Below are positions 26,231 to 34,798 of a stretch of 64,000 bases of DNA, one piece after another. Position 1 is the stretch's first letter; each line of letters opens with the position of its first letter. Source of the DNA: Pedobacter cryoconitis (GTDB lineage: Bacteria > Bacteroidota > Bacteroidia > Sphingobacteriales > Sphingobacteriaceae); NCBI GenBank assembly GCA_019352875.1, contig JAAAFW010000015.1:1156056-1220055 (forward strand), written 5' to 3'. A program made the translations under genes and the position numbers. A model generated the notes under the pieces. It was given only the letters and a program-made list of their open reading frames with translations, was not told the origin of the DNA and did not search any database.

Positions 26231-27819
26231 AAGGTAGACGTATAAAGTTGACGGAGGTCCTCCAGGGTGTTGATCTCTGCTGCGATTTTATCTTTCCTCC
26301 AGCGTGCGATGCGCGGAAATCTCAGGGCAAGCCCGGCTTTATGCCTTTTGCTGATGGCAATTCCCTCAAAAGCGATTTCAAAAACAAGCTCTGGTTTAAC
26401 CGTCCTTACTGGTCCGAATTTCTCGATTGCATTTTTTCTTACAAAGGAATCTACTTCTTTTATCTCTTTATCGGTTAATCCGGAATAAGCCTTGGCAATA
26501 GTAATTAACTGTTCGCCATCGCGGATAGCAAAAGTATAATCTGTAAAGTGATTGGCGCGGCGTCCGCTGCCTTTTTGGGCATATATCATTACCGTATCTA
26601 TCGTATAAGGATTAATCTTCCATTTCCACCAATCGCCTTTCTTCCGTCCGCTGTGATAGGCTGAAGTCAATTTTTTAAGCATTATTCCTTCACTGTTCAT
26701 CGCGCGGGATTCCTGTCTGATCTCTGCAAGTTGTGTCCAGCTTTCATAATTAATCACAGGAGACAGAACTGCTATGTCTTTGGTTTGCAACTGTGTGCTT
26801 ACTTCTTCCAGTAATGTCCTGCGTTCGCTTAAAGGTCGTTCCCGTACATCGAGTGTCTTGTATTCCAGCAGGTCATACATAAAAAAGCCTACAGGGATTT
26901 CATTTAACTGATTTTTGCTAATCGTTTTTCTGTTTAATCTTTGTTGAAGTACGCTGAAGGGCTGTACTTTACCATCTTTCACGGAAAGGATTTCACCGTC
27001 CAGTACAGTGCCATCGGGCAGTTCATGCTCTAAAAAACTGAGTTCCGGAAACTGTGCTGTAACCAGTTCTTCTCCTCTGGACCAGATAAAAAGTTCCCCG
27101 TTTCTTTTAACGATCTGTCCGCGAATGCCATCCCATTTCCATTCTGCCTGCCACTCTTGCGGTTGTCCCAAATTATCGGTTTCTGTTTCCAGCGCATAAG
27201 CCAGGCAGAAAGGATAAGGCCAGGAATTGTCTGTATTAACATGTATACCTTCAATCAGTTCTTCGTAAGTTATTTCCGAAGGATCCCATTTCCCCATGAT
27301 ACTATGCATAATTTTACTACTGTCTGTATCACTTTGTTTAGCCAGGGCATTGACCAGCATTTTTGAAGATACACCGATCCTGAAATTTCCGGAAATCAGC
27401 TTATTGAATATAAATCTTTCTTTAGTATTCAACTGGTCCCATGCATTCAGGATAAATGTTTTTTTCTCCTCATCAGACTTCCCGTTTAATTGTGCAAGAT
27501 CGGTAATCCATTGGTTTAAAGGCTTGTCTGTCTGTTTCGAAGCGGGGGGGAGGATCAGGGCGATGGTTTCGCTTAGGTCTCCGACACTATGATAACTCTC
27601 GGCAAACAGCCAGTCTGGTATCTGACTCAGCTCAGTAGCCCATTCACGTATCAATGCTGTAGATACTGGCCGCCTTGGCTTTTTACCTGTAAAAAGGGCA
27701 ATGACATAAGGTTTGTCCTTTTCATTGGCCGTACTGAAATAGCCGACTAACGCTGCAAGTTTGTCGTTGGTTTTATTGCTGTTTTCCAGCTCATGTATGA
27801 GTTGTGCGAATCTTTTCAA
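26227..27819 (-). CDS. ATP-dependent DNA ligase
   Basis: This 530-residue ligase seals nicks with ATP. The catalytic Lys is K228 in EWKWDGIRG (motif I). Other motifs include LDGEILS (III), GIMLKKLTSAYHSGRKKGDW (IIIa-IV) and WWKWK (V). An N-terminal DNA-binding domain precedes the core. The start is a TTG at 27819, one base after the exonuclease stop; MKRFAQLIHELENSNKTNDK lines up with the usual N terminus of this ligase family, so the unusual start is well supported. It is distinct from the NAD-dependent LigA expected elsewhere in the genome. Confidence 0.95.
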   Translation of the reverse strand: MKRFAQLIHELENSNKTNDKLAALVGYFSTANEKDKPYVIALFTGKKPRRPVSTALIREWATELSQIPDWLFAESYHSVGDLSETIALILPPASKQTDKPLNQWITDLAQLNGKSDEEKKTFILNAWDQLNTKERFIFNKLISGNFRIGVSSKMLVNALAKQSDTDSSKIMHSIMGKWDPSEITYEELIEGIHVNTDNSWPYPFCLAYALETETDNLGQPQEWQAEWKWDGIRGQIVKRNGELFIWSRGEELVTAQFPELSFLEHELPDGTVLDGEILSVKDGKVQPFSVLQQRLNRKTISKNQLNEIPVGFFMYDLLEYKTLDVRERPLSERRTLLEEVSTQLQTKDIAVLSPVINYESWTQLAEIRQESRAMNSEGIMLKKLTSAYHSGRKKGDWWKWKINPYTIDTVMIYAQKGSGRRANHFTDYTFAIRDGEQLITIAKAYSGLTDKEIKEVDSFVRKNAIEKFGPVRTVKPELVFEIAFEGIAISKRHKAGLALRFPRIARWRKDKIAAEINTLEDLRQLYTSTL

Positions 27820-27820
27820 T

Positions 27821-28843
27821 TTATGCTTCCTTTAAATTGGTTACTGTTTCTGCAGTTTCCTCTTCTTCCTCTCCGTATCTGGTCTGCACTTCACTGGCGG
27901 TTATACCAATTTCATTGAGGTATTTGGTAAATGGAGAAACGAAACCATGTGTTACATATACTTTTTCTGCGCCTGTATCGTGTATAGCCTGCAGCAAACC
28001 CGGCCAGTCAGCATGATCGCTCAGTGCAAATCCGGCGTCTGCAGAGCGCCATCTTCTACCGGCGCGCACCTGCATCCAGCCGGAGCAAATACCTGTAGCA
28101 GCAGATTGCAGGCTCTTCATCCATTTCCCGTCTGCTAGCGCAGGAGGAACTATAACGATTCCCTGCTGTAAAGTTTCTTTTTTGATTTCGGGCGTGATGC
28201 GAATGGTTTGTGGCAAATCTACACCTGCTTTGATCAGACCTTCATTCAGGTTTGCTATGGAAGAATGAACATAAATCGGGCACTGCGCAGACAGGTTTTT
28301 AATTAAGCGCTGGGCTTTCCCCAGGCTATAAGCGATCAGTACACTGGTTTTCTGCTGATCATGGTTATCTGAGATCCAATTGCTGATTTCTTTGAAAATT
28401 TCCTGTTGCGGCTGCCATTTATAAATAGGAAGGCCGAAGGTACTTTCCGACACAAACGAATGGCAGCGAACCGGTTCAAAAGCAGTACTGATTCCATCGT
28501 ATTCTACTTTATAGTCACCTGAAATTACGCAGATTTCTCCTTTATATTCAAGTCTGATTTGTGCCGAACCAATAACGTGTCCCGCAGGGTGCAGCGAGAC
28601 TTTTACGCCGTTGATTACAATTGGTTTGCCGTAGGGAAGCGTTTCTACCGGTAAATCTATACCCAGCCGCTGTTTAAGAATAGGTTTGGTTAAGTCATGG
28701 CATAGGTAGGCTTTGTTTCCCCATTTTACATGATCTGCATGTCCATGTGTTGTTACTGCCAGGTCCACAGGCTGCCAGGGGTCGATATAAAACCTGCCCT
28801 GTGGACAATAAATTCCTTTTGAGGTAAATTCGATAATTGCCAT
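27821..28843 (-). CDS. Ligase-associated exonuclease (MBL/beta-CASP type)
   Basis: This 340-residue protein has the metallo-beta-lactamase motif HGHADH (His33, His35, Asp37, His38) and further metal ligands HPAGHVIGS and SGDY. Its fold matches CPSF/Artemis-like beta-CASP nucleases. It is the first gene of the repair operon, 1 bp before the ligase start. The matching cluster in other bacteria is annotated as the ligase-associated DNA damage response exonuclease. Polarity and substrate are not evident from sequence. Confidence 0.93.
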   Translation of the reverse strand: MAIIEFTSKGIYCPQGRFYIDPWQPVDLAVTTHGHADHVKWGNKAYLCHDLTKPILKQRLGIDLPVETLPYGKPIVINGVKVSLHPAGHVIGSAQIRLEYKGEICVISGDYKVEYDGISTAFEPVRCHSFVSESTFGLPIYKWQPQQEIFKEISNWISDNHDQQKTSVLIAYSLGKAQRLIKNLSAQCPIYVHSSIANLNEGLIKAGVDLPQTIRITPEIKKETLQQGIVIVPPALADGKWMKSLQSAATGICSGWMQVRAGRRWRSADAGFALSDHADWPGLLQAIHDTGAEKVYVTHGFVSPFTKYLNEIGITASEVQTRYGEEEEETAETVTNLKEA

Positions 28844-28990
28844 GTTGACAACAACAATACCCGCGAACTAAAGTTTGCTGGCATAACCGAAGGCGATTTA
28901 TATATGATATCTGCCGTTTCTTTAATTATAGTCTTATGAAATGTTTATTCAAGGTAAATTCGATGTCTGTTCAATCTTCCTTCAATTCAG
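28844..28990. other. Leader of the repair operon, non-coding
   Basis: No gene is seen between the exonuclease start and the repeat array. No perfect -7 box was found; TATTGTTG on the minus strand near the start codon is the closest. An 8-bp inverted pair, GTTCAATC at 28969-28976 and GATTGAAC at 28990-28997, adjoins the array. Confidence 0.5.
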
Positions 28991-29045
28991 ATTGAACAAA
29001 CAATGAAGAAAGATTGAAGGAACAATGAAGGAACTATGAACAAAC
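28991..29045. repeat. Five tandem 11-bp degenerate repeats
   Basis: Five contiguous 11-bp units occur: ATTGAACAAAC, AATGAAGAAAG, ATTGAAGGAAC, AATGAAGGAAC and TATGAACAAAC. The register is exact. The array lies about 150 bp upstream of the repair operon. An 11-bp period is close to one turn of DNA, so proteins could bind along one face. The binding protein is unknown. Confidence 0.85.
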
Positions 29046-29118
29046 CTTTGGCAAAACCAAAAGATGACTAGCTCTTAACCCTGGGTTAAATCGGCTGCAT
29101 TTTTAAAATTAACTGCAT

Positions 29119-29145
29119 AAAAAAGGGGAGCTAAAAGCCCCCCTT
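29119..29145 (-). terminator. Intrinsic terminator of the DPP IV-like gene
   Basis: On the minus strand AAGGGGGGC pairs with GCTCCCCTT (one G-U pair, 5-nt loop, 29123-29145), followed by six T. It ends the long minus-strand run that begins at merR. Confidence 0.85.
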
Positions 29146-29159
29146 CAAAAGAATTACAT

Positions 29160-31334
29160 TTATTTGCCTCCCGGAGGACAAAATTGTTGCAGGAATGTGG
29201 TATAAGTTTTAGCAAGATGTTCACTTGTACCGGCTCCTTCGTTAATGCTGTGACTCCGGTTCGGATAAGACATTAATTGAAAGACCTTACCATTTTTAAT
29301 CAGCTCGTTAATCAGCAACTCGGCATTTTGATAATGCACATTGTCGTCGCCTGTACCGTGAATATAAAGCAGGTGGCCCTGCAGGTTCTTTGCATAAGTA
29401 ATAGGAGAGCCTTTGATATACGCCTCTTTAGTCTTTAGCGGTGAGCCCATATAACGTTCCTGATAAATATTATCATAGGTTAGCTGACTGCCAACTGCTG
29501 CTATAGCGACACCGGTCTTGTAAATTTCCGGGTACTGGAAAAGCAGGTTCAGTGTTGACGAGCCACCACCACTCCAGCCCCATACTGCTACGCGGTCCTT
29601 GTCTATGAAAGGCCAGTTAACAATTTGTTTTGCAGCCTGAGCCTGATCTCGGATATTGAGTGTACCTATGTTTTTGTAGATACTTTTTCTGAACTCTCTT
29701 CCTTTTGGCGCTGGTGCACCCCGGTTTTCAATAGAAATATAAACATAGCCGTCTTTAGGCATATCACCATAGTACAGAAAATTATACCCGGTGCCGTAAG
29801 TGTCTGTAACAGTTTGTGCCGCTGGTTCACCATATACATAGAATACTACAGGATATTTTTTTGTGCGGTCAAAATTATCAGGTTTTTTCATCCAGCCATC
29901 CAGTTCTACTCCGTCCTCAGTTTTAATTTTAAAGAACTCAACCTTATTAGCAGGAGGTTTTACTGCAGCAAGTTGATTGGTAATGCTACCCTCCATAGTG
30001 AAAGGATTGCCGGTATTCAATCGCATCCATTCATGAATTGGTTTGATCTCAGCACTTTCATAAGTGTGTTTTGCAAAAAGACCATTCGGAGAAATGTCGT
30101 ATTCATGTGTGCCCGGCAAGATAGAAGGGGTTACCATTTCTGCAGTACCCTTACCATCTAGTTTGGTCTGATACAGATATTTTTGTGTGGCATTAGCAGG
30201 TGAGGCCATGAAATAGAATTTATTATTTTTCTCATCCACCAGGCTGCTTTCTATCACATCGTAATTACCTTTAGTAATTAAATTTTGTTTTTTACCGTCT
30301 TTGGAAATACTGTACAGATGTCTCCATCCGTCTTTTTCACTGGTCCAGAGAAACTCTTTGTTGTTGTTAATCCATTTCCAGTCTTCAGCTGCATCTATCC
30401 AGGCTTTGTCAGTCTCAGTCAGAATTGGGCTCACATTACTGGTTGCAGCGTTAGCAATAAATAATTTACTTGTATTCTGTTCGCGATTAAGCTGCTGCAG
30501 GATAATCTCGTTCGAATTGGGTATCCAGTTCATTCTCGGGATATAATGCTGAATAGCATCACCCGGAACTTGTAACCAATTTGTAGCTGCTGTGGCGACG
30601 TTAACGATGCCTATTTTACAGGAAGAAGGGTCTTCGCCAACTTTCGGATATTCTACCGGGATGGTAAAGGGATAAATAGAATCTGTGTTATTAATCATCA
30701 GGAAATTGCGAATTTTCCGTGCATCTAGCTGCCAGTAGGCAATAGTTTTACTGTCCGGGCTCCATCTGAATCCATCGCGGCAGTCAAATTCTTCTTCATA
30801 TACCCAGTCAAAAGTTCCATTGATGAGTCTGTCGGTACCATCAGAAGTCAGGGCCTTTGGACTGCCTCCGGAAGCCGGTTCCACAAAAATATTATGACCA
30901 CTCACATACGCGACCTGGTTTCCATCAGGTGAAAACTTAGCGAACATCAAAGATGATGCGGGCTTATCTGTACCTAACTGGTGTAAAGAGTTGCTTTTAA
31001 GGTCGACTATCCAGTAATCCCCACGGGTTTCATAACGCCATACTTTTTTACTATTCGTGTAGATCAGAACTTTAGTGCCATCAGCCGAAAGCTGAAAACT
31101 CTTGACTTCCAGGGGAGGAGCACCCTGCGGTCTCAGTAATGTACTGTTAACGATTGTTTTTCTTTCATTTGACGGCAGGCTTACCAATGTGATACTCCCG
31201 TTGTAAATCTGATAATAACCGTTACCGTCAGCAGCCCAGTTGATGCCTTTGTCCGGCTGAGCAAATAATACCGCAGTGTAAAAGCATAGCAATAGCGTGA
31301 AAGTGAGTCTGAAATAATGAAAGGGATACTTCAT
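29160..31334 (-). CDS. Secreted dipeptidyl peptidase IV-like S9 peptidase
   Basis: DPP IV removes N-terminal Xaa-Pro dipeptides. The 724-residue product has a signal peptide (LLLCFYTAVLFAQ) and the hallmark DWVYEEEF motif (about 175-182), whose Glu pair binds the substrate N terminus. The catalytic Ser is in GWSGGGSS (about 588), Asp in GTGDDNVHYQ and His in NRSHSI (about 695). It should act in the periplasm or at the surface. It follows the sulfatase gene with a 21-bp gap and is probably cotranscribed. Confidence 0.94.
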   Translation of the reverse strand: MKYPFHYFRLTFTLLLCFYTAVLFAQPDKGINWAADGNGYYQIYNGSITLVSLPSNERKTIVNSTLLRPQGAPPLEVKSFQLSADGTKVLIYTNSKKVWRYETRGDYWIVDLKSNSLHQLGTDKPASSLMFAKFSPDGNQVAYVSGHNIFVEPASGGSPKALTSDGTDRLINGTFDWVYEEEFDCRDGFRWSPDSKTIAYWQLDARKIRNFLMINNTDSIYPFTIPVEYPKVGEDPSSCKIGIVNVATAATNWLQVPGDAIQHYIPRMNWIPNSNEIILQQLNREQNTSKLFIANAATSNVSPILTETDKAWIDAAEDWKWINNNKEFLWTSEKDGWRHLYSISKDGKKQNLITKGNYDVIESSLVDEKNNKFYFMASPANATQKYLYQTKLDGKGTAEMVTPSILPGTHEYDISPNGLFAKHTYESAEIKPIHEWMRLNTGNPFTMEGSITNQLAAVKPPANKVEFFKIKTEDGVELDGWMKKPDNFDRTKKYPVVFYVYGEPAAQTVTDTYGTGYNFLYYGDMPKDGYVYISIENRGAPAPKGREFRKSIYKNIGTLNIRDQAQAAKQIVNWPFIDKDRVAVWGWSGGGSSTLNLLFQYPEIYKTGVAIAAVGSQLTYDNIYQERYMGSPLKTKEAYIKGSPITYAKNLQGHLLYIHGTGDDNVHYQNAELLINELIKNGKVFQLMSYPNRSHSINEGAGTSEHLAKTYTTFLQQFCPPGGK

Positions 31335-31355
31335 AAGATAAACTGTTTTTGTTTT

Positions 31356-33224
31356 TTAAAGTGCCAGAAACGATTCGTAAACCTGCTGCAGGAATGATTT
31401 ACTATTGTCTAGCAGCTCAGTTGTACGTTCTTTTTGTTCCGGGTGATTGTTGTAAAGGATTCTCTGTCCTACATTATCAAATGTAACACATTGCTGGTTA
31501 TCAATAAAGCCCATCCCGTTGTCCCAGCTAAAAAAAGCGAATGCTTTAGTTTGGGGGTCAAGGAGGTTTTTGCTCCAGGTATAGGGTTTGGCATCAATTC
31601 CCAGCTGGTGCAGCAGGGTTGAGGCAAGGTCGATCTGGCTTCCTACCTTATTGATTGTTTTACCTTGATATTCTTTTTTAATCACGTCACCAAAAAATAA
31701 CATCGGTATGTGATAACGTTCCGGTATGTAAATTTCTTCCCGTCCTTTAGGCTGGATGTGTCCATGGTCGGCAAGCATAATAAATAGCGTATTTTTATAC
31801 CAATCCTGCTGCTTAGCGGATTTTATAAATGCATTCAGGCAGGAGTCTGTATAAAAAGCGGTGCTTTTAAACTTCTGGAGGTTAGTTGCATTACCAAATT
31901 TATAAGCTCCGGGAAGTTCAAAAGGTTCATGATTCGTAAGTGTTAGCTGTACGGAAAAGAACGGTTGGGACGCCTTATTCAGTTCTTGCAGCTGACGGTT
32001 AAATACCACTCCGTCATACGCACCCCATTTGGAATTCATGTCTTTCGCGTCAAAATTGCTTTTGTCGACTACCATTTCTATGTCATGACTCAGCATAAAT
32101 GCTTTGTAGTTATCGAATTCAGACTGTCCGCCGTAGAAAAAAGAGGTATGATATCCCAGTTTTTTAAAAGCTTGTGGCAATGCCGGTATCTTTTCCATTT
32201 TGTCGGTGTATTTTACGACATTTTCAGCCGCCATAGTCGGAAATCCGGCTAAGGTGCCGATTACGCCTTTGTCTGTACGATTCCCTGCAGAGTAAATCTT
32301 GCTGAAAAGGATACCCGATTTGATCATTTCATCAAAATTAGGTGTGATACCTTTTTCCTGACCCAATGTCTGAGTCAGGTCTGCCGTGAAACTTTCCATG
32401 ATAATCAAGACAATGTTGGGACGGTCTGTATTGAGCATTTTGACCGTCGAATCCACTTTTAGTGGATATAGAGCCTGCATTTGTCTACTCACCTGCTCTT
32501 CCGGAAAGAATTGATATTCATTTTTGTGTTTACTGTTAGATTTAATCAGGCTGTAAACTAAATTCCATTCCGTATTAACAGCTGCATGATTAAGTGTCAG
32601 CACATCGCTGTAATAGGCCATGCTCAGGTTATTGGTAGATACACCAACACCACCACGGATCATTAGAAAGTTTATTCCTAACAGTAAAGTGCAGTATGTG
32701 ATTTTAGCCCAAAACGGACCCTTTTGGGGATTTATTTTGTCTCGGAGAAGCACTTTGTTCAAAAATACACCAGAAGCGATTAGAGCGGCTAAAAACAGTA
32801 GGTTCTGGAGGATTGGGGAGGAGGCGCTGGAGGCGAGTGCCTCATTTGGAGTACGGAATGCAAATTCGAGTGCTTTCGCATTAATTTTGCTACCCCATTC
32901 TCTGTATATATTCAGATCGGCGACAGCAATGATGCCAAATGCGACTACGAGAACGGTATTATAGATTTTTATCCATTTTAATTTTACGTCCTTTTTGCCG
33001 ACCAGATAACAGGTCACGAAATATAATAGTGGAATAGCAGAGATATAACCGGCCATTGCCAGATCAAGCCTTAATCCATGGTAGAAGGCGGCAATGCATT
33101 CAGTCAAAGTAGTGCGACCGGCGATACTGCTATAAAAGACGCCCAGAAAAATAACTCTTTCCAGAAAAAAGAACAGCATCCACAACAGCAGGAAGCGGGT
33201 AAAAAAAATCAGGCTTTTTAACAT
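31356..33224 (-). CDS. LTA synthase-like membrane sulfatase-family protein
   Basis: The start at 33224 (MLKSLIFFTRF) places the first membrane segment at the N terminus; the open frame upstream to 33314 overlaps the previous gene and is less likely. The 622-residue product has about five N-terminal membrane segments and an extracytoplasmic alkaline phosphatase/sulfatase domain. NIVLIIMESFTADL carries a metal ligand, the Thr in AGNRTDKG (about 316) is the likely nucleophile and ADHGHIQ is the distal metal site. Gram-negative members transfer glycerol-phosphate or phosphoethanolamine-like groups; the substrate here is unknown. The start codon lies in a terminator hairpin. Confidence 0.88.
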   Translation of the reverse strand: MLKSLIFFTRFLLLWMLFFFLERVIFLGVFYSSIAGRTTLTECIAAFYHGLRLDLAMAGYISAIPLLYFVTCYLVGKKDVKLKWIKIYNTVLVVAFGIIAVADLNIYREWGSKINAKALEFAFRTPNEALASSASSPILQNLLFLAALIASGVFLNKVLLRDKINPQKGPFWAKITYCTLLLGINFLMIRGGVGVSTNNLSMAYYSDVLTLNHAAVNTEWNLVYSLIKSNSKHKNEYQFFPEEQVSRQMQALYPLKVDSTVKMLNTDRPNIVLIIMESFTADLTQTLGQEKGITPNFDEMIKSGILFSKIYSAGNRTDKGVIGTLAGFPTMAAENVVKYTDKMEKIPALPQAFKKLGYHTSFFYGGQSEFDNYKAFMLSHDIEMVVDKSNFDAKDMNSKWGAYDGVVFNRQLQELNKASQPFFSVQLTLTNHEPFELPGAYKFGNATNLQKFKSTAFYTDSCLNAFIKSAKQQDWYKNTLFIMLADHGHIQPKGREEIYIPERYHIPMLFFGDVIKKEYQGKTINKVGSQIDLASTLLHQLGIDAKPYTWSKNLLDPQTKAFAFFSWDNGMGFIDNQQCVTFDNVGQRILYNNHPEQKERTTELLDNSKSFLQQVYESFLAL

Positions 33225-33263
33225 CGCTCCAAATTTAATGAAATGCGATGTTAAAAAGCCTGA
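33201..33263 (-). terminator. Perfect 19-bp terminator hairpin containing a start codon
   Basis: Arms at 33209-33227 and 33245-33263 are perfectly complementary over 19 bp with a 17-nt loop. On the minus strand the hairpin is followed by eight T. It lies 23 bp after the stop of the secreted-protein gene (33286). The ATG of the sulfatase gene (33224) is in the 3' arm of this hairpin, so the terminator overlaps coding sequence. Confidence 0.88.
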
Positions 33264-33285
33264 ACCTTTAAATTTATTAAACCGG

Positions 33286-33957
33286 TTATTGTCCGCCCAT
33301 TGCGCGTAGCGCATCCATGGTGGTCAGCTCGTAATTAGCAGGCACGTCCAATGTTAAAGGACCTACTTTTTCTTCGCTCAGGTTTTTAATAGTAACAGTT
33401 GCTTTTACACCATTTTGCGTACGGGTAAATAGAACTGGGGTACCTTTTACAGCTTTAAATTCTTCGCCAATAATGCCTTCAGGTAACTGGATGTCAGTAG
33501 TAGCCCATAGCTCACTTTGTACACCTTTGTCATCTTTATAGGTATATTTCTCTGTGTCATAAACGCCTATTTTTTTCTTTTCTCCAGTTGCTTTAAAGTC
33601 CGTTAAAACAGGTGTTTTACCCATTGATTCCTCAGTTTCTTCTTTAGATACTTTTACGGCAAATTGTTTTTGCGCGATTGGTACATCCACCAAAAGTAAA
33701 CCTGTTTTCTGGAGACCGTCTGACAGTATAGTTATTTTTGCCGGACCTTGTTCCATTTCTATTTTGAGAATGTTGCCATTAAACTTAAACTTAGTCTCTG
33801 CAGGCAGCTGAGATGCCATTGATTTTTGCTCAGGCGTAAGTTCGTAAGTCATTCCATAGGTCAGGGTTCCTTCGTTTACTTTTTTCTGGGCCTGTGCAAT
33901 AACTGCTGTGCCGATCAGTATTGCTGCAACGACAGTAGTTTTAATTGATTTTAACAT
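33286..33957 (-). CDS. Secreted protein of unknown function
   Basis: I start it at 33957 (MLKSIKTTVVAAILIGTAVIAQAQ), which begins a clear signal peptide; the in-frame Met at 33981 would add eight residues and overlap the hydratase gene. The 223-residue product looks like a beta-rich secreted protein such as the DUF4412-type proteins of Bacteroidota, with NEGTLTYGMTYELTPEQ near the start. The function is unknown. A strong terminator follows its stop. Confidence 0.75.
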   Translation of the reverse strand: MLKSIKTTVVAAILIGTAVIAQAQKKVNEGTLTYGMTYELTPEQKSMASQLPAETKFKFNGNILKIEMEQGPAKITILSDGLQKTGLLLVDVPIAQKQFAVKVSKEETEESMGKTPVLTDFKATGEKKKIGVYDTEKYTYKDDKGVQSELWATTDIQLPEGIIGEEFKAVKGTPVLFTRTQNGVKATVTIKNLSEEKVGPLTLDVPANYELTTMDALRAMGGQ

Positions 33958-33974
33958 ATTTGTTTGAATTGATT

Positions 33975-34751
33975 TTACCATTTAATTTGCTCTTTCTGAA
34001 GAAAGGCGGCAATGCCTCTTTTGAAGTCTTCACTTTCCCTGACTCTTGCATTTAATTGTACTGCAATGTTCAGGCTCTTTTCCAATCCTGGATTAGTCGT
34101 TTGTCCTATGAGTTGTTTAGTGATCATCAGTGAGTTACCTGATGTTTCACTGCACAGTTTTAGTGCATACTTCCTGACCTCGTTCTCTATTTCATCTTTA
34201 GGGTAAATATAATTGATCAAATTATAGGCCAGAGCTTGCCCGGCGGTAAATAAATCTCCGCTAAGCAGAATTTGTTTGGCAATTGTTTCGGAAGTCTGAC
34301 GTACAAGAAAGCAGGATACAATTGCTGGGGCAAAGCCTAGCTTAACCTCTGTATAGCCAAACATGGCCTCAGGAATAGCAAAAGTGAGGTCGCAAATAGT
34401 AGCCAGACCGCAGCCACCGGCTATAGCATTACCTTCGACCTGAGCAATTACAACCTTCGGCAGATAATAAAGCGTTGTGAACAGTTTTCTTAAATTTTCG
34501 GAATCACGTACATTTTCTTCGTAGGTATTAGTACTCAATTCCTGAAGATAGGCCAGGTCTGCACCCGCACTGAACACAGATCCTTCGGCTTTCAAAATTA
34601 CAACTTTAACCTGTTCGTCTTCGGCAGACCGGAGCAGGGCCTGCGTCAGTTCGCTGACAAGATCCGGGCTAAAAGCGTTTCTTTTTTCCGGTCTGTTCAG
34701 TGATATGGTTGCAATCCGCTCATCAACAGAATAAAGCAATAGTTCGTTCAT
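33975..34751 (-). CDS. Enoyl-CoA hydratase/isomerase-family protein
   Basis: This 258-residue crotonase-fold protein has the oxyanion-hole segments FSAGADLAYL and NAIAGGCGLATICDLTFA. The catalytic Glu region is FGYTEVKLGF. The family hydrates or isomerises acyl-CoA substrates, and some members act on methylglutaconyl-CoA. The exact substrate cannot be read here. It sits between comEC and the secreted-protein gene, with no obvious link to either. Confidence 0.9.
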   Translation of the reverse strand: MNELLLYSVDERIATISLNRPEKRNAFSPDLVSELTQALLRSAEDEQVKVVILKAEGSVFSAGADLAYLQELSTNTYEENVRDSENLRKLFTTLYYLPKVVIAQVEGNAIAGGCGLATICDLTFAIPEAMFGYTEVKLGFAPAIVSCFLVRQTSETIAKQILLSGDLFTAGQALAYNLINYIYPKDEIENEVRKYALKLCSETSGNSLMITKQLIGQTTNPGLEKSLNIAVQLNARVRESEDFKRGIAAFLQKEQIKW

Positions 34752-34798
34752 CTATCAAATATGCCGTATTTTTTGATAAAAAATATGGGCAGGATAAA

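Noticed and set aside
29625..30161. 178-residue plus-strand frame opposite the DPP IV-like gene
   Set aside because: Antisense shadow with no motif or promoter.
33225..33314. 30-residue N-terminal extension of the sulfatase
   Set aside because: It would overlap the previous gene and push the first membrane segment inward; the ATG at 33224 fits better.
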